Below, in pieces: positions 62,529-64,000 of a stretch of DNA of 64,000 nt. The position numbers and the translations under genes were made by a program. Each line of letters starts with the position of its first letter. The stretch's first letter is position 1. The notes below the pieces were generated by a model. The model saw only the letters and a list, made by a program, of their open reading frames with translations. It was not told the DNA's origin and ran no database searches. The stretch is from an uncultured Lachnospiraceae bacterium (GTDB taxonomy: Bacteria; Bacillota; Clostridia; Lachnospirales; Lachnospiraceae), in assembly GCA_947305245.1 (NCBI GenBank), contig CAMZDG010000012.1:1-64000 (forward strand), in the 5' to 3' direction.

Positions 62529-64000
62529 TCATTTCTTGTCAATTTTAGACTTTCTTCCGATGGGCTGAGATTCGTCCGTCTTGTCATCCTTCAGCTGCTT
62601 TCCGGGGAGACGAAAGTTGTCAGCCAGATCCTCTTTTAACTTGTTTTCCAAGGAGACGAAATCTGCGGGTCCCCAGGTCAGGAAAAACTCATGAAAGCGC
62701 AGGTCGTCATAGGACTCGGCCCAGAGCTGCCTCGCCTCCTCCTTTAGCTTAAGAAGCTCGAGATATCCGAGGTAATACTTCATATAATTACAGGGGGCCG
62801 CGCAGATATATGCATACAGGGGGGCCAGATCAGCGTCCTGCTTTGCGCCGAAGGCCGCGAGCACGTCGGTAAGGTCTTTGATCTCGGCACCGTCATAATG
62901 GATCATGAGGTCGAACAGGGCGCAGAGGCACAGGCGCAGGCTCCGCTCATGCTTGGCGATCTGGACGCAGACGGCGTCAGCGGCGCGCCCCTGACTGATA
63001 AGTAGCTTTGATGCGTCATCATAAGCATACTGCTCCACGTAAAGGGCCCAGCCCTCCAGGTAGCCACCGCAGCCCGTCAGCTGTCGCAGGCGGTTATTCG
63101 GAAGGGAGAGAAGATTCGCCGCCGAATAGGCATTCTGATAAAGGTGTCCGGGATAGCCCTCGTGCGCCAGCGTGACGTAAAGCTCAAGACCTGAGGGCGT
63201 GGCCGCCGGATTGACATAGATCACGTTGTCCGTCACCTCGTCCAGGGGAGACGTCAGATAAAACGCGGGGGCGCAGAAGCTCTGCAGACCGGGGGAGACG
63301 GACTTGACGGTGACGGAGCACTGCTCCGGAAGGTCGGGATAGATGCCCTTCATTCTCGCTTCCAGGTCTGAAAGAATGACACTTGCGTCAGAAAAACCCA
63401 GATCTTCATAAGAGCCAGTCTTTAAGGAAGCAAGGCAGCCGGGGTATGAAGCGGTCAGCTGCCTTATGGCCTCGGTCTCTTGAACCAGTGTCCGCTCCAG
63501 GAGTGAGCGCACTTCTTCCGGCGTCTTGGAGGAACCGGTGACGCTGGCGAGAAGAAGCCGATAATATTCTCTGCCCTGGGGCAGGGACGAAAGGGCCACG
63601 GGATTCTTTGGCGCCGTGCGGGAAAGCTTTATGAGACCGGCCTTCAGTTCTTGAAAGGCCGGGAGGACGATCCCTGCGAGAATGGCATTATTTCTGGAAA
63701 GAAACGCCTGCTTCTCCTCAGGAGAGAGACTGGCGGCGCCGGAAAGGCCGTCCAGCCGTTCCTGAAAACTCGTCTGGAAAAGACTTTGTCCCTGCTCTAG
63801 CTGTGATAAAGTGACAATCGTGTCACATTCTTCGGCCGCCTGGAGAAGGCTTTCCGCAGACGGCGATAACCCTGCCTCGCACTTTTCCGTTTCATATTGA
63901 AGCAAAGAGGAGAAATACTCCCCGGTCTGTGAGAGGAGCATTAGATATTCCTCCACGTCCTTCGCCTCGCGAAACGCATATTCACTGAGGAGAATGGGCA
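62529..64000 (-). CDS. DUF885 family protein (M32/M2-like peptidase fold), N-terminus outside window
   Basis: At least 490 aa. The frame stays open to the window edge beyond the GTG at 63956 (visible upstream residues include LLSEYAFREAKD), so the start lies outside. The zinc-peptidase-like segment TLAHEGYPGHLYQ (HExGH variant) at the usual place and the Glu-containing YLEGWALYVEQYA indicate a metallopeptidase-like fold as in DUF885. Lacks a visible signal peptide in the window. Substrate unknown. Confidence 0.88.
   Translation of the reverse strand, partial: PILLSEYAFREAKDVEEYLMLLSQTGEYFSSLLQYETEKCEAGLSPSAESLLQAAEECDTIVTLSQLEQGQSLFQTSFQERLDGLSGAASLSPEEKQAFLSRNNAILAGIVLPAFQELKAGLIKLSRTAPKNPVALSSLPQGREYYRLLLASVTGSSKTPEEVRSLLERTLVQETEAIRQLTASYPGCLASLKTGSYEDLGFSDASVILSDLEARMKGIYPDLPEQCSVTVKSVSPGLQSFCAPAFYLTSPLDEVTDNVIYVNPAATPSGLELYVTLAHEGYPGHLYQNAYSAANLLSLPNNRLRQLTGCGGYLEGWALYVEQYAYDDASKLLISQGRAADAVCVQIAKHERSLRLCLCALFDLMIHYDGAEIKDLTDVLAAFGAKQDADLAPLYAYICAAPCNYMKYYLGYLELLKLKEEARQLWAESYDDLRFHEFFLTWGPADFVSLENKLKEDLADNFRLPGKQLKDDKTDESQPIGRKSKIDKK

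Noticed and set aside
1-64000. tRNA, rRNA, CRISPR arrays, insertion sequences, phage genes
   Set aside because: No tRNA-like cloverleaf, no rRNA stretches, no regular repeat-spacer arrays and no transposase or integrase frames were found by eye.

Overview
The window looks like a chromosomal stretch of an anaerobic, spore-lineage Firmicute, most likely a Lachnospiraceae member (Butyrivibrio/Roseburia/Lachnospira-like). The evidence is the glgC-glgD pair, SpoVG, SpmA/SpmB, a DnaD/DnaI helicase-loading pair, strong AGGAGG-type ribosome binding sites, sigma-A promoters with 17-bp spacers, and an intracellular-type GH9 cellulase. I see no rRNA, tRNA, CRISPR array, transposase or phage gene. The species assignment is an inference.

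Layout. 0-9 kb: 3' end of class II aldolase, a GH9 glycosidase, then a leftward operon dnaD-dnaI-prs-bioY preceded by a cluster of DnaA boxes, and murC. 8.7-17.3 kb: glgC-glgD-spoVG, a DUF402-HD fusion, pth and mfd. 17.3-33.1 kb: the accessory island. It holds an AgrC-like histidine kinase, a previously unannotated 26-codon Trp-rich peptide ORF, a LytTR response regulator, and then a long rightward lasso-peptide operon. That operon carries a 51-aa precursor, two PqqD-like proteins, a radical SAM/SPASM enzyme, an HPr-kinase-like protein, an asparagine-synthetase-like cyclase, a B2 leader peptidase, two ABC exporters and a nucleotidyltransferase. It ends in a two-TM small protein and a VOC / acyl carrier protein / FkbH-type HAD trio. 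33-48 kb: an ABC-class ATPase, an ECF sigma factor coupled to a membrane-anchored serpin, a cyclophilin, GNAT and phospholipase-C-like proteins, a GntR-ABC-VanZ operon, a polytopic membrane protein and a CapA lipoprotein. 48-64 kb: a large palindromic element, a 7TM-GGDEF/EAL protein, a GT-C-like membrane protein, hflK-hflC, a moxR-DUF58-transglutaminase operon, a metallophosphoesterase, acpP, spmA-spmB, an AraC regulator and a DUF885 protein cut by the window edge.

How the island may work (inference). Two promoters, one in front of the small Trp-rich peptide and one in front of the lasso operon, have the same architecture: two 11-bp direct repeats of TGTCGTTCATC type with 20-bp periodicity, 9 bp before a -35 element, 17-bp spacer, then a -10. 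The LytTR regulator encoded between them is the obvious candidate activator. This suggests a peptide-pheromone loop (kinase, peptide, regulator) that switches on a heavily tailored lasso peptide. The precursor aligns by eye with the lariatin-type leader pattern (Y..P......G.....T.) and predicts a Gly1-Glu8 ring. The radical SAM enzyme, kinase, nucleotidyltransferase and glyceryl-ACP-type genes point to tailoring beyond ring formation, and I know of no described lasso peptide with this combination.

A second unusual unit is the sigma factor/serpin pair at 35-37.4 kb, where the usual anti-sigma position is taken by a protein with a short cytoplasmic N-terminus, one TM helix and an external serpin domain.
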